The translations under genes were made by a program, and so were the position numbers. This document shows positions 28,938 to 38,155 of a stretch of DNA of 64,000 nt, piece by piece. This stretch comes from an uncultured Aquimarina sp. (GTDB taxonomy: Bacteria; Bacteroidota; Bacteroidia; Flavobacteriales; Flavobacteriaceae): assembly GCA_937958985.1 (NCBI GenBank), contig CALGLV010000014.1, forward strand, positions 21,933-85,932. The letters are read 5' to 3'. Each line of letters opens with the position of its first letter. Positions within the stretch are counted from its first letter, which is position 1. The notes under the pieces were generated by a model. It was not told the origin of the DNA and did no database searches. It saw nothing but the letters and a program-made list of their open reading frames with translations.

Positions 28938-30284
28938 ATGTCTCAAATAGCAGCGTTACAAGCCGTTTCGCCGATTGATGGTCGTTATGCTTCAAAAACA
29001 CAAGCCTTAAGTACTTACTTTAGCGAAGAAGCATTAATAAAATATCGAGTTAGAGTAGAAATTGAATATTTTATCGCTTTGTGCGAAATTCCTTTGCCTC
29101 AACTACAAGGAGTAGATACTAGTGTTTTCCCTAAACTTAGAGACTTATATCTAAAATTTAGTTCTGAAGATGCTATTCGAATTAAGGAAATCGAAAGTGT
29201 AACCAACCACGATGTTAAGGCTGTTGAATATTTCCTTAAAGAAGAATTTGATAAATTAAACTTACAGGCTTTCAAAGAGTTTATTCATTTTGGATTAACC
29301 TCTCAAGACATAAACAACACAGCAATACCTTTAAGTATTAAAGAAGCGCTAAACGACGTTTATGTACCTACATACCAAGAATTAGAACAAAAAATAGACA
29401 CCCTTGCTACCGAATGGGCTGACATACCATTACTTGCCAGAACACATGGTCAACCAGCATCACCTACCCGTTTAGGTAAAGAATTTAAAGTGTATGTTGT
29501 TCGTTTACAGGAACAATTTAAACAGTTAGCTGGTATTCCTAGTGCTGCAAAATTTGGTGGTGCCACAGGTAACTTTAATGCACACTTTGTAGCTTACCCA
29601 AAAATAGACTGGAAAGCTTTTGGAACTAAATTTGTACAAGAAAAACTTGGACTACACCATTCGTTCCCAACAACGCAAATAGAGCACTACGACCATATGG
29701 CGTCTTTATTTGATGCTTTAAAACGTATTAACACTATTTTACTTGATTTAGACAGGGATGTATGGACTTACGTTTCTATGGATTATTTTAAGCAAAAAAT
29801 CAAAAAAGGTGAAGTGGGTTCATCGGCTATGCCACATAAAGTAAACCCTATCGATTTCGAAAATAGTGAAGGTAATATTGGAATAGCAAATGCTCTTTTT
29901 GAACATCTTTCAGCTAAACTTCCTGTGAGTAGATTACAACGTGATTTAACTGATAGTACTGTTTTAAGAAACGTAGGAGTGCCTATTGGGCATACAATTA
30001 TTGCTTTTCAATCGAGTTTAAAAGGTTTAAATAAGCTACTATTAAATAGAGATAAATTAGCTCAAGATTTAGAAAACAACTGGGCTGTAGCCGCAGAAGC
30101 AATTCAAACTATTTTACGAAGAGAAGCCTATCCTAATCCGTATGAAGCCTTAAAAGGTTTAACACGTACTAATGAAAAAATTAACGCAGCAAGTATCGCT
30201 AACTTTATCGACACTCTTGACGTTTCTGATGCTATAAAAAGTGAATTGAAACAAATCACTCCTTCCAATTATACTGGAATTTAG
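28938..30284 (+). CDS. purB: Adenylosuccinate lyase
   Basis: It splits SAICAR to AICAR and adenylosuccinate to AMP, releasing fumarate each time (purine synthesis, cytoplasm). The 448-residue sequence has the fumarase/aspartase superfamily blocks TSQDINNTAI (conserved Ser/Asp loop near 120-130) and LARTHGQPASPTRLG (His of the THGQ motif). The signature loop GEVGSSAMPHKVNPIDFEN carries the catalytic serine. The length is normal. A bidirectional terminator separates it from the carbonic anhydrase gene. Confidence 0.96.
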   Translation: MSQIAALQAVSPIDGRYASKTQALSTYFSEEALIKYRVRVEIEYFIALCEIPLPQLQGVDTSVFPKLRDLYLKFSSEDAIRIKEIESVTNHDVKAVEYFLKEEFDKLNLQAFKEFIHFGLTSQDINNTAIPLSIKEALNDVYVPTYQELEQKIDTLATEWADIPLLARTHGQPASPTRLGKEFKVYVVRLQEQFKQLAGIPSAAKFGGATGNFNAHFVAYPKIDWKAFGTKFVQEKLGLHHSFPTTQIEHYDHMASLFDALKRINTILLDLDRDVWTYVSMDYFKQKIKKGEVGSSAMPHKVNPIDFENSEGNIGIANALFEHLSAKLPVSRLQRDLTDSTVLRNVGVPIGHTIIAFQSSLKGLNKLLLNRDKLAQDLENNWAVAAEAIQTILRREAYPNPYEALKGLTRTNEKINAASIANFIDTLDVSDAIKSELKQITPSNYTGI

Positions 30285-30311
30285 AGTTCGATCAATTTCA
30301 TAATATTCTAT

Positions 30312-30343
30312 AAAAAAAGCCATTCTTTCGAATGGCTTTTTTT
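30312..30343. terminator. Bidirectional terminator between purB and carbonic anhydrase
   Basis: AAAAAAAGCCATT (30312-30324) pairs with AATGGCTTTTTTT (30331-30343) around a 6-base loop. Confidence 0.85.
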
Positions 30344-30357
30344 TTGCTTTAGTGAGT

Positions 30358-30987
30358 TTATTTATAGAATGCTACTTTCCCGGTAGCAATATCATACATC
30401 CCTCCTACTATTGAAATTTCCGAACTATCTTCCATATCCTTTAACACCTCACTTTGTTTGCGAATATTAGCTATGGTCATTTCTACATTTTTCTTAGCTA
30501 CTTCGTTTACAAAATCTATGTTTTTAGATGTTCGTAAACTTTTATCTATCGGCTCGGTAACCGCATCAACTGCGGGTTCTATTTTTTGAATCAACTTTGT
30601 TAAGTTTCCTAATCGTGCATGATCACAAGCACCTTTTACAGCTCCACAAGCAGTATGTCCTAGTACTAAAACAGTTTTAGTCCCCGCTAATTTACAAGCA
30701 AACTCCATACTTCCTAAAATATCCTCATTCACAAAATTACCTGCAATTCGAATACTAAAAATATCACCTACTCCTTGATCAAAAATCAATTCGGCAGATA
30801 CTCTAGAGTCTATACAGTGAAGTACCGTTGCTATAGGAAACTGACCCTTTGCTGTATCTTTAACTTGAGCGTTTAAATCTCTATTTAATTGATTTTGATT
30901 AACAAAACGTTTATTACCTTCCTTTAAAATTTCAATAGCACTCTTAGGCGTTATTAAAGCTTGGGTTTCTTTAGTAAATACTTTCAT
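30358..30987 (-). CDS. Beta-class carbonic anhydrase
   Basis: It interconverts CO2 and bicarbonate. The 209-residue protein has the beta-class zinc site: CIDSRV with Cys58 and the Asp60-Arg62 dyad, and HTACGAVKGA with His111 and Cys114. An N-terminal extension of the frame to 31041 overlaps the end of the transporter gene. I start at the Met at 30987 because the conserved fold begins there, which leaves a 7-base gap to sulP. Pairing with a SulP transporter suggests joint bicarbonate uptake and conversion. Confidence 0.94.
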   Translation of the reverse strand: MKVFTKETQALITPKSAIEILKEGNKRFVNQNQLNRDLNAQVKDTAKGQFPIATVLHCIDSRVSAELIFDQGVGDIFSIRIAGNFVNEDILGSMEFACKLAGTKTVLVLGHTACGAVKGACDHARLGNLTKLIQKIEPAVDAVTEPIDKSLRTSKNIDFVNEVAKKNVEMTIANIRKQSEVLKDMEDSSEISIVGGMYDIATGKVAFYK

Positions 30988-30994
30988 AATTATT

Positions 30995-32581
30995 TTAGCT
31001 AAGTGACACTGTGCTTTTCGGGTTTTCATTAAAAAAGTCAACTATACTTATCGGGTTTTCAACAACTCCTCGTTTAGATATTAGTTTAACATTAATGTTT
31101 CTATTTCGTGCCTTAATAAGAAAATCTTCCAACACCTCTATAATATCATTGTCTAAATAGCGCGTTTTTAAAACGTCTATTTCTAGAAACGTATCTTTTG
31201 GAATTTCTTCCAACTCCCTCATAATAGCTCCTTTATTGAAAAAAGTCACTTCTTCTGCCAATTCCATTTTAACATTATGGCTCGTATCGTCGGACTCTTG
31301 AATATGAAGGAAATGAGAATTTTGATAGCTCTTAACCAATACTATTATAATACCTACGACTAAACCTACACCAATACCTACTAGCAAGTTGAATTGAACT
31401 AATAATACTGTTACTAAAAAAGGTACGTATTGTTTCCACCCCAAACTAAACATTTTTTTGAATGTTGCTGGATTTGCTAATTTATAACCAACGATTAATA
31501 GTATAGCCGCTAAAACCGATAATGGAATTAAATTCAATACCGTTGGAATAGCTATAACAGAAATTAATAATAAAAACCCATGAATAATAGCTGCTAATTT
31601 TGTTCGCCCTCCAGATTGAATATTAGCAGAACTACGAACAATTACCTGCGTTATAGGTAAGCCTCCAATTAATCCTGAAACTATATTTCCGATTCCTTGT
31701 GCATACAACTCCCTATTAGTAGGTGTAATTCGTTTTCGAGGATCTATTTTATCGGTTGCTTCTACACAAAGAAGGGTTTCTAAACTTGCTACTAAAGCTA
31801 TCGTAAATCCTGTAATTAATATTTTAGTATCAGAAATTGCTTCAAAATTAGGAAAGGTAAACTGACCTAAAAAAGAATCAAAACTATCAGGAACAGGCAC
31901 ACTTACAAGGTGTTTTGTGCTAATTCCCCAAAAATCATTCCCCATAGTAAGAACAGCATATACTATTCCAATTACAACAACTGCAAAAGGCCCTTGTATT
32001 AATGTGAATATTTTACCTTTTTTAGCTAAAACGCTACTCCAAAAAATCATTAATAGTAAAGAAAATACTCCCAACAGTGTAGGCCCAAATGAGGGGTCTC
32101 CGATGGCATTAATTATTTGTGAAATGGTATTATCACCATTTATTTGAAAAAAAGCAAAATCCCCTTCTGGATCGTTGTCATAACCTACAAAGTGAGGAAT
32201 TTGTTTTAGAATAATTATAATCCCAATACCTACTAACATTCCTTTAATTACAGATGAAGGAAAATAATATCCTATAACACCAGCACGAAGAATACCAAAA
32301 ACTATTTGAATTACACCCCCTAGCACCACTGCTACTAAAAAATTTTCGTAACCAAAATCGGCTATTGCTGCAAGTACTATTGCGGCCAAACCAGCCGCAG
32401 GACCACTAACTCCTACATTTGATCCACTTATTGAACCAACCAAAACACCTCCTATTATACCTGCAATCATTCCTGCAAAAGGCGGTGCACCACTCGCTAA
32501 AGCTATACCTAAACATAAGGGCAATGCTACAAAAAACACTACTAAACTTGCTGGCAAGTCATTTTTTAAAAATTTAAACAT
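30995..32581 (-). CDS. SulP-family anion transporter with STAS domain
   Basis: A 528-residue inner-membrane transporter. The first 400 residues hold 12-14 helices with the SulP motifs LPLCLGIALASGAPPFAGM, GPAAGLAAIV and the GLIGGLPITQVIVRSSAN segment. Residues about 420-510 form a cytoplasmic STAS domain (VTFFNKGAIMRELEEIP, then FLEIDVLKTRYLD). Family members carry sulfate, bicarbonate or chloride. The immediate downstream carbonic anhydrase argues for bicarbonate, as in BicA-like systems. A good promoter lies upstream. Confidence 0.9.
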   Translation of the reverse strand: MFKFLKNDLPASLVVFFVALPLCLGIALASGAPPFAGMIAGIIGGVLVGSISGSNVGVSGPAAGLAAIVLAAIADFGYENFLVAVVLGGVIQIVFGILRAGVIGYYFPSSVIKGMLVGIGIIIILKQIPHFVGYDNDPEGDFAFFQINGDNTISQIINAIGDPSFGPTLLGVFSLLLMIFWSSVLAKKGKIFTLIQGPFAVVVIGIVYAVLTMGNDFWGISTKHLVSVPVPDSFDSFLGQFTFPNFEAISDTKILITGFTIALVASLETLLCVEATDKIDPRKRITPTNRELYAQGIGNIVSGLIGGLPITQVIVRSSANIQSGGRTKLAAIIHGFLLLISVIAIPTVLNLIPLSVLAAILLIVGYKLANPATFKKMFSLGWKQYVPFLVTVLLVQFNLLVGIGVGLVVGIIIVLVKSYQNSHFLHIQESDDTSHNVKMELAEEVTFFNKGAIMRELEEIPKDTFLEIDVLKTRYLDNDIIEVLEDFLIKARNRNINVKLISKRGVVENPISIVDFFNENPKSTVSLS

Positions 32582-32640
32582 AATATTGTGATTAAATATT
32601 AATAGTGAAATTACTTTTAATATTAATTTTTAAGTTAAAG

Positions 32641-32670
32641 CAAATATAAAACTGTCTTATGCAAAAGCAA
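32641..32670 (-). promoter_or_regulatory. Promoter of the sulP-carbonic anhydrase operon (TTG, 19 bp, TATATTTG)
   Basis: On the minus strand, TTG (32668-32670) and TATATTTG (32641-32648) are 19 bases apart. The leader to the sulP ATG is about 55 bases. Confidence 0.6.
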
Positions 32671-32790
32671 CAACTTATTTTTAAAATTAAAACCTAACAA
32701 TCCGTCAATTTTAATTTCGACACCTCACAAAAAGAAGCATAAAATAACTCAAAATTCAAAAAAATAACGCTCTAAAGAAAACACTGCTGC

Positions 32791-33828
32791 TTATATTACA
32801 CCTTGCTTCTTACTTCGCTTTTTACCTACCCACTCTATAAATAGAACTACCCCAATACCTATAAATATCCACAATATTGCGATATTAGTTTCAGAAGAAA
32901 ATTCGGGTAAATAACGTTCGTAATGGTCTAAAACTAAATTTTTATTCTGATCCAACAGAAAAGAACCATTATCTAGAATTTTAAATACTTTATTTTTCCA
33001 TGGCCAAACTACACCTAATGAACCAATTATAAATCCTATAATTACAGCAAAGGTTTCATTTTTAAATTTTTTCAATAATGCTCCTAATACATGAGACAGG
33101 CTCACTAATCCTGTAATTGAACCTAATGTAAAAACGAAAAGAACTTTTAGTAATCTTAGTTGTTTTTGATCTTTTAAAAATGAGTAATCATTTTTAAAAA
33201 TCAGGGCAAATATATCATAAAGAGCATTTACGGAATCCACTAAAAGCAACACGTAATTCCCTAATAAAATTAGAATAAACGAACCTGAAAGCCCTGGCAA
33301 TGTCATACCAGAAACCCCAATAATACCGCAGATGAAAACGAACCATAAATTATCATTTTGTGTAGCTGGTGTCATTAAGCTTATACCAACTCCTACCAAA
33401 ACTCCTAAAAAAAGTAATATCCCGTTTTTAAAACGCCAGCCTTCATAATTTTTTGAAATATAAAGTACCGAACCTATAATCATTCCAAAAAACAGAGACC
33501 ATACATATAGTTCATTCCGACTTAAAAAATAGTCGAGCAATTTTGATACACTAAAATAACTTACGAGCATTCCTAGGATTAATAGCCCTAAAAAATTACC
33601 ATTAATATAATTCCAAAAACTTTTAAACCTAAAACTAAAAAAAAGCTTAAATGCTTTAAAATTTACCTTTTGTAGTGAATAAATAAATTCTTCATAAAAA
33701 CCACCTACAAAAGCAACTACACCACCTGAAACTCCTGGAACTTTATTAGCAGTACCCATAGCAATTCCTTTTAATATTAAAAAAATATTATTTGCTAGGT
33801 TACGCTTTTCAAGTTGTAGTTTAGGCAT
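32791..33828 (-). CDS. DUF368 membrane protein, second copy (candidate undecaprenyl-phosphate transporter)
   Basis: A 345-residue protein with about nine helices in two homologous halves. The paired signatures are KVPGVSGGVVAFVGGFYEE near residue 26 and TLPGLSGSFILILLGNY near the middle. DUF368 includes PopT of Vibrio cholerae, which recycles the lipid carrier undecaprenyl phosphate back across the inner membrane. The same role is inferred here. Its start overlaps the stop of the first copy by 8 bases, so the two are translated together. A basic cytoplasmic tail (KKRSKKQGVI) ends the protein. Confidence 0.88.
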   Translation of the reverse strand: MPKLQLEKRNLANNIFLILKGIAMGTANKVPGVSGGVVAFVGGFYEEFIYSLQKVNFKAFKLFFSFRFKSFWNYINGNFLGLLILGMLVSYFSVSKLLDYFLSRNELYVWSLFFGMIIGSVLYISKNYEGWRFKNGILLFLGVLVGVGISLMTPATQNDNLWFVFICGIIGVSGMTLPGLSGSFILILLGNYVLLLVDSVNALYDIFALIFKNDYSFLKDQKQLRLLKVLFVFTLGSITGLVSLSHVLGALLKKFKNETFAVIIGFIIGSLGVVWPWKNKVFKILDNGSFLLDQNKNLVLDHYERYLPEFSSETNIAILWIFIGIGVVLFIEWVGKKRSKKQGVI

Positions 33829-34741
33829 TTTCCCTTTTTGCTATTTTTTCTAAAGATAATATCAATACAAAACCAATGACCATAAAAAGAACAGCCATAA
33901 AAACAAATGGCTCTCCATTATAATTTTGAGGCAATACTGAAGCTTCTTTTACAATATGCACTTTTTCATTAATTGTTATCGATTGTAGTGTTTTTTTCCA
34001 TGGCCAAATTTTATTTAGGGATCCTAATATAAAACCTGTTAAAATTACAAGTGTCGTATTTTCGTATTTAGAAAACAACCACCTTAAGAGCCTTGAAAAA
34101 GACAATATCCCAACAATACATCCTGTAAAAAAAACAAGTAGTTTTTTAATTTCCATATTATGCACCGCTGTACTTATTGTTGAATAAGCCCCTAACAAAA
34201 CCAAAATAAATGATCCCGAAATACCTGGCAAAATCATTGCACAAATAGCAATGGCACCACATACAAACAAATACAACAAACTCTCAGAACTATCTATAAT
34301 ATTCATTTTTGTTATTAAGAATGCCCCTATAGCACTTATAACAAACAATAAAATAGCCAACGGACTCCAGTTTGTTATTTGTTTACCTATAAAAATAATG
34401 CTAGCTGCTACTAAACCGAAGAAAAAAGACCAAATTTGTACTGGGTGATTTTCTAATAAATAATGCATTAAATGCATAACACTTAAAGCACTTATGAATA
34501 TTCCTGCAAGAATAGATACTAAGAAATTTGCGTTAGCTTTTTGCCAAAAAGCTTTAAACCCTTCTTTCTTTAAAGTAACAATTAACCCTAAATTTATATT
34601 TGAAATACTATCTATAAGCTCTTTATAAATTCCCGATATAAAAGCTATTGTACCTCCTGAAACACCCGGAACTACATCTGCAGCTCCCATAGCCATTCCT
34701 TTTAAAAATAAAACAATGTGTTTTTTTAATGCGTTTCCCAT
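33821..34741 (-). CDS. DUF368 membrane protein, first copy (candidate undecaprenyl-phosphate transporter)
   Basis: A 306-residue polytopic protein with the same two-half layout: ADVVPGVSGGTIAFISGIY near residue 22 and MILPGISGSFILVLLGAY in the second half. It is clearly homologous to the next gene but divergent in sequence, so this is an old tandem duplication. Two different family members in one operon may form a heteromer or handle different lipid carriers. That is inference. A TAGCTTTG -7 box lies 21 bases upstream of the ATG. Confidence 0.88.
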   Translation of the reverse strand: MGNALKKHIVLFLKGMAMGAADVVPGVSGGTIAFISGIYKELIDSISNINLGLIVTLKKEGFKAFWQKANANFLVSILAGIFISALSVMHLMHYLLENHPVQIWSFFFGLVAASIIFIGKQITNWSPLAILLFVISAIGAFLITKMNIIDSSESLLYLFVCGAIAICAMILPGISGSFILVLLGAYSTISTAVHNMEIKKLLVFFTGCIVGILSFSRLLRWLFSKYENTTLVILTGFILGSLNKIWPWKKTLQSITINEKVHIVKEASVLPQNYNGEPFVFMAVLFMVIGFVLILSLEKIAKRENA

Positions 34742-34761
34742 TCCTAACGTTATGATATTTT

Positions 34762-34769
34762 CAAAGCTA
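34762..34769 (-). promoter_or_regulatory. -7 element (TAGCTTTG) of the DUF368 pair
   Basis: Exact TAnnTTTG match on the minus strand, 20 bases upstream of the ATG at 34741. No clear -33 element. Confidence 0.45.
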
Positions 34770-34792
34770 GTTAAAATTGAATGAGAAAAAAA

Positions 34793-36187
34793 CTATTTAA
34801 GATAAGAAGCAAAAATTTGTTTAACTGTTTCTTTTTGAAAAACATCAGGAAATAATTCCTCTAGGATAATACTAAATTCAGCATCTATCTTCAACGCTGT
34901 TCGCAGGCAATTTTCAGCCTCGTCTTCAGATTTCATTTCATAATTAACTCCTGCTAATCGATACAATATTTCAACATTTTCGGGGTAATATTCCAAGCCT
35001 TGTTCTAAACAAACAACTGTAGCTTCTTTTTCTCCTATGAGCCATAAAACATCCGATCTATCTAACCAATTTTGTAATGCAGTATTCCCCATTTCAATTG
35101 CTTTGCGATACCCTCGTTCTGCTTCTTCATAAAAGCCCAACTCCCTGTTTATTTTCGCATAACGTTTCCAGTAATTCCAGTTTTCTGAATCAATATCAAT
35201 CGCTTTATTAATAAAAACCAATGCTTTTTGATATTCTTTATTTCTTTTATAAAAATCTGTAATTGCTAGCCACCCTTTATCTAGTAAAGGATCTTCTGTT
35301 ACTGCTTTATTAAAATTTTCTAATGCTTTTTCTTTATTTTTTAATTTCTCGTAGCACTTTCCTATCCTTAAATAAGCATATGAAGTAGGGTCTTCAATAG
35401 ATAATGTTAATGTATAAAGCTCTATCGCCTCTAAATATTCATTCGATTTTTCTAAAATTTTAGCTTTTTCAATATAGGCGCCTACAAAAGTATCGTCGCT
35501 TATAATTGCAAAATCAAAAGCGGCTATTGCTTTTTTATAATCTTTTACATCATTATACTGTAAACCTAGTTGATGCCATGCGATTTCACAATAAGGATTT
35601 TTATCTAAAAATTTAGTTAGAAAACTAATAGCCCCTTCGGTATCATCTAAATACACATAGCAATTTATACTATTGTATAATGCAGAGTAATCATCTGGAT
35701 CTATTTCCAAACACTTTGCAAATTGCTTTTTAGCATTTTCAAAATCATCAGCAAATAAATATTCCATCCCTAAAAGCGCCAACACATCTGCTTGATCATC
35801 TGCATGATATAACGCTTTATTAAGTTCCTCAATAGCTTCTTTATGTAAAGACTGTTTAGATAAGATGGATGCTTTTTGTATCAAGACCTCGCTGTCTTCC
35901 GGATCAAGCTCTTGAATTTTAGAAAGTAACTCTTGTGCTTTTTCTAATTTATCTTCAAAAATTAATATTTCAACCTGCAATAATTGCAAGGATGTAACTT
36001 GAGGGTGTTGAGAAAGCCCTAGAGATATTGCTTTTTTTGCATTTTGAACCATTCCGTGATCCATATAATAATGAATGATAAACTCAAATTCTCCTGAATC
36101 AAAAAAAAGAACTTCATTCGACTTTAACATCGCTTCGTATTTTTCTAAAGCAATATTTTGATTATCCTCATGATCATCTACCTGCAT
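34793..36187 (-). CDS. Tetratricopeptide repeat protein
   Basis: A 464-residue protein built almost wholly of TPR helix pairs from about residue 20 to 440. Examples are DVLALLGMEYLFADDFENAKKQ, CEIAWHQLGLQYNDVKDYKKA and SYAYLRIGKCYEKLKNKEKA. I count roughly ten to twelve units. There is no signal peptide or membrane segment, so it is a cytoplasmic protein-interaction scaffold of unknown partner. It is upstream of the DUF368 pair on the same strand, with their promoter in between. Confidence 0.85.
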   Translation of the reverse strand: MQVDDHEDNQNIALEKYEAMLKSNEVLFFDSGEFEFIIHYYMDHGMVQNAKKAISLGLSQHPQVTSLQLLQVEILIFEDKLEKAQELLSKIQELDPEDSEVLIQKASILSKQSLHKEAIEELNKALYHADDQADVLALLGMEYLFADDFENAKKQFAKCLEIDPDDYSALYNSINCYVYLDDTEGAISFLTKFLDKNPYCEIAWHQLGLQYNDVKDYKKAIAAFDFAIISDDTFVGAYIEKAKILEKSNEYLEAIELYTLTLSIEDPTSYAYLRIGKCYEKLKNKEKALENFNKAVTEDPLLDKGWLAITDFYKRNKEYQKALVFINKAIDIDSENWNYWKRYAKINRELGFYEEAERGYRKAIEMGNTALQNWLDRSDVLWLIGEKEATVVCLEQGLEYYPENVEILYRLAGVNYEMKSEDEAENCLRTALKIDAEFSIILEELFPDVFQKETVKQIFASYLK

Positions 36188-36304
36188 ACTCTGAAAGTTT
36201 CTGTTAACTAAAGTTACATTAAAAAAAAGGGAATAAATACATCAAAAAATATTGTTCCTATAAAGTAATTAACAATACCTGACGATAAATTCGTGTAACT
36301 AAAA

Positions 36305-37168
36305 CTATTTTAAAAAGCTTTTTAAAGTACTAGGAGCTTTATTCGTTTTATGAATACTAGCTGTTTCTTTAAAAGATTGAATGCTTATTAACGAATTTCC
36401 TAAAATATAAGTATTCGTTTTGCCTGTTACATCTAAAGTTAACTTATCTGCTACATTAATATAACTATCTGCATCTTCTGAAGCTGAAAATGTTGTTATT
36501 CCTGAAACCAATTCGGCACTATTTAAAAAACTATCGCCTGTTATTTGAAAAATACTGTTAGCCGCTTTACCACTCAAAACAAGCTTACTTTTTGAGTTTT
36601 GCAAAACACTCATGTTATTTGTTGTTGCATTAATTTTCATATCAGCAGCATCTGTAACATTTAACGAAAGGACGTCGCTATTACCATTTGCTTCTATTTC
36701 CGATTTGTTTTTTGCGAAAAAAGTGGCGTTTTTTGCCTCAAAATTCAACGCTACTTTTGAATTCTCAAAAGATTCTACATTAATTTTTTCTGACAGTAAT
36801 TTATCCTTACTTGTCAACTCAGCTTTACCTTTTACAAAAATATTTGTCAATTTACTATTCACTCCAATTTCTACAAACAATCGTTTGTATCTCGAAAATT
36901 GTTTAGTTGCATTAATTTCTAATTTCCCGTCTGTTACTTTTACACTAATATATTGATGAAAGTTACTGTCGGCATCGATACTAACAGTTGGTGTTGATTT
37001 TAACACCAACTCAACCTCAAACAAATCACCAACTTCTAAACTGGTAAACTCTTCTACAACTTGTGTTTTAAGTTCTGGTAATTTACTTCCTTTTATTTTT
37101 TCTTTTTTTTCTTGACCTAATACCAATAAAGGAATCAGTATCGATAAAACTAGTATTATTTTCTTCAA
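36305..37168 (-). CDS. Secreted head-GIN-domain protein (DUF2807)
   Basis: A 287-residue protein with signal peptide MKKIILVLSILIPLLVLGQ, followed by repetitive beta-strand sequence of the DUF2807/GIN type. Its strands are VEEFTSLEVGDLFEVELVL, KLEINATKQFSRYKRLFVEI, and later short turns rich in Ser, Asn and Ala suggesting a right-handed beta-helix. Such proteins are common in the Bacteroidota periplasm or surface, and their function is unknown. No enzymatic residues are apparent. It is monocistronic. Confidence 0.75.
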   Translation of the reverse strand: MKKIILVLSILIPLLVLGQEKKEKIKGSKLPELKTQVVEEFTSLEVGDLFEVELVLKSTPTVSIDADSNFHQYISVKVTDGKLEINATKQFSRYKRLFVEIGVNSKLTNIFVKGKAELTSKDKLLSEKINVESFENSKVALNFEAKNATFFAKNKSEIEANGNSDVLSLNVTDAADMKINATTNNMSVLQNSKSKLVLSGKAANSIFQITGDSFLNSAELVSGITTFSASEDADSYINVADKLTLDVTGKTNTYILGNSLISIQSFKETASIHKTNKAPSTLKSFLK

Positions 37169-37318
37169 ATTATTCTATTTTTATTTTGTGAGTAAACTTA
37201 TAGCATTTTACTATAGCTGAAAAAACATGTTTCAAAAATTATTCCATACTTATTAACAGTAGGTATAAAAAACCTTTTTTAAGCTTATTTTTTATAACTT
37301 GAGTAACTAAACAATACT

Positions 37319-37774
37319 ATGGAAATCACAAATCGTAATTTAAATCGTTTTTTATTTTTAAAACTTCCTGCCGCATGGTGGTCTGGAGTTAGGGTCACAA
37401 AAATTACTTCAGAAACATGCAACGCTAATGTTACCCACAAATGGATTAATCAAAACCCTTTTAAATCGATGTATTTCGCAGTACAAGCTATGGCTGCCGA
37501 ACTTACCACAGGAGCATTAGTAATGTGGCATATTAAAAAGAGTGGTCATAAAATATCTATGCTAGTAGCTCAAAACAAATCTTCGTTTACAAAAAAAGCA
37601 ACTGGTAAAATTCGTTTTACCTGTATTGATGGTCACAAAGTCAAAGAAGGTATTGCCAAGGCGATAAACAGTAATGAAGGTCAAACATTTTGGCTAAAGT
37701 CAGTTGGTCTAAATAAAGACAATATCACTGTTTCTACTTTTGAGTTTGAATGGACTATTAAGGTGAAGAAATAA
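37319..37774 (+). CDS. DUF4442 hot-dog-fold protein (possible thioesterase)
   Basis: A 151-residue cytoplasmic protein. The pattern NPFKSMYFAVQAMAAELTTG (long central helix packed against strands) followed by FTKKATGKIRFTCIDGHKV is typical of DUF4442, a branch of the hot-dog fold that includes acyl-CoA thioesterases such as PaaI. No catalytic residue can be assigned with certainty. The substrate is unknown, and the neighbours give no pathway clue. Confidence 0.75.
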   Translation: MEITNRNLNRFLFLKLPAAWWSGVRVTKITSETCNANVTHKWINQNPFKSMYFAVQAMAAELTTGALVMWHIKKSGHKISMLVAQNKSSFTKKATGKIRFTCIDGHKVKEGIAKAINSNEGQTFWLKSVGLNKDNITVSTFEFEWTIKVKK

Positions 37775-37902
37775 TAATTTAACAAATTTTTAATGCAACA
37801 CTTAAACACTTGTTAAGTCTTTATTTTGTAGTTTCGAGTTAATTACATGTTGACACACAAACTATTAACCCTAAAACGAATACAACTTATTAATCAAAAT
37901 CT

Positions 37903-38097
37903 ATGGCAAGAGCTATGTTTGAATACACTATTTCAGTGTTAGAAAAAGTAAGTTTTGACGTAAATCTGTTTACAAAAGAAGTTAAGAAAGCACTACAATG
38001 CTTACTTCCTCACGAAATAGAAGAACTTAAAATTTATATTGAAAGACTAATTATCAAGAAACCTCAATTGGCATCTTGTTTAACGTTAACTTATTAA
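37903..38097 (+). CDS. Small conserved hypothetical protein (64 aa)
   Basis: A 64-residue protein beginning MARAMFEYTISVLEKVSFD. It is helical, with balanced charge and two cysteines (residues 33 and 59). It resembles a small protein family I associate with flavobacterial genomes but cannot name. A perfect palindromic terminator starts 3 bases after the stop, and a leader of about 60 bases precedes it, which supports a real short transcript. The N-terminal VSFDVNLFTKEVKKAL and central LLPHEIEELKIYIE suggest a two-helix hairpin. Confidence 0.6.
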   Translation: MARAMFEYTISVLEKVSFDVNLFTKEVKKALQCLLPHEIEELKIYIERLIIKKPQLASCLTLTY

Positions 38098-38099
38098 AT

Positions 38100-38137
38100 A
38101 AAAAATCCCGAATTGAAATTTCAATTCGGGATTTTTT
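38100..38137. terminator. Loopless 38-bp palindromic bidirectional terminator
   Basis: Positions 38100-38118 are followed directly by their exact reverse complement at 38119-38137. The core is TCCCGAATTGAAA, with six A and six T at the outer ends. It separates the convergent 64-aa and 125-aa genes. Confidence 0.82.
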
Positions 38138-38155
38138 ATTTAGATGGACTCACTT

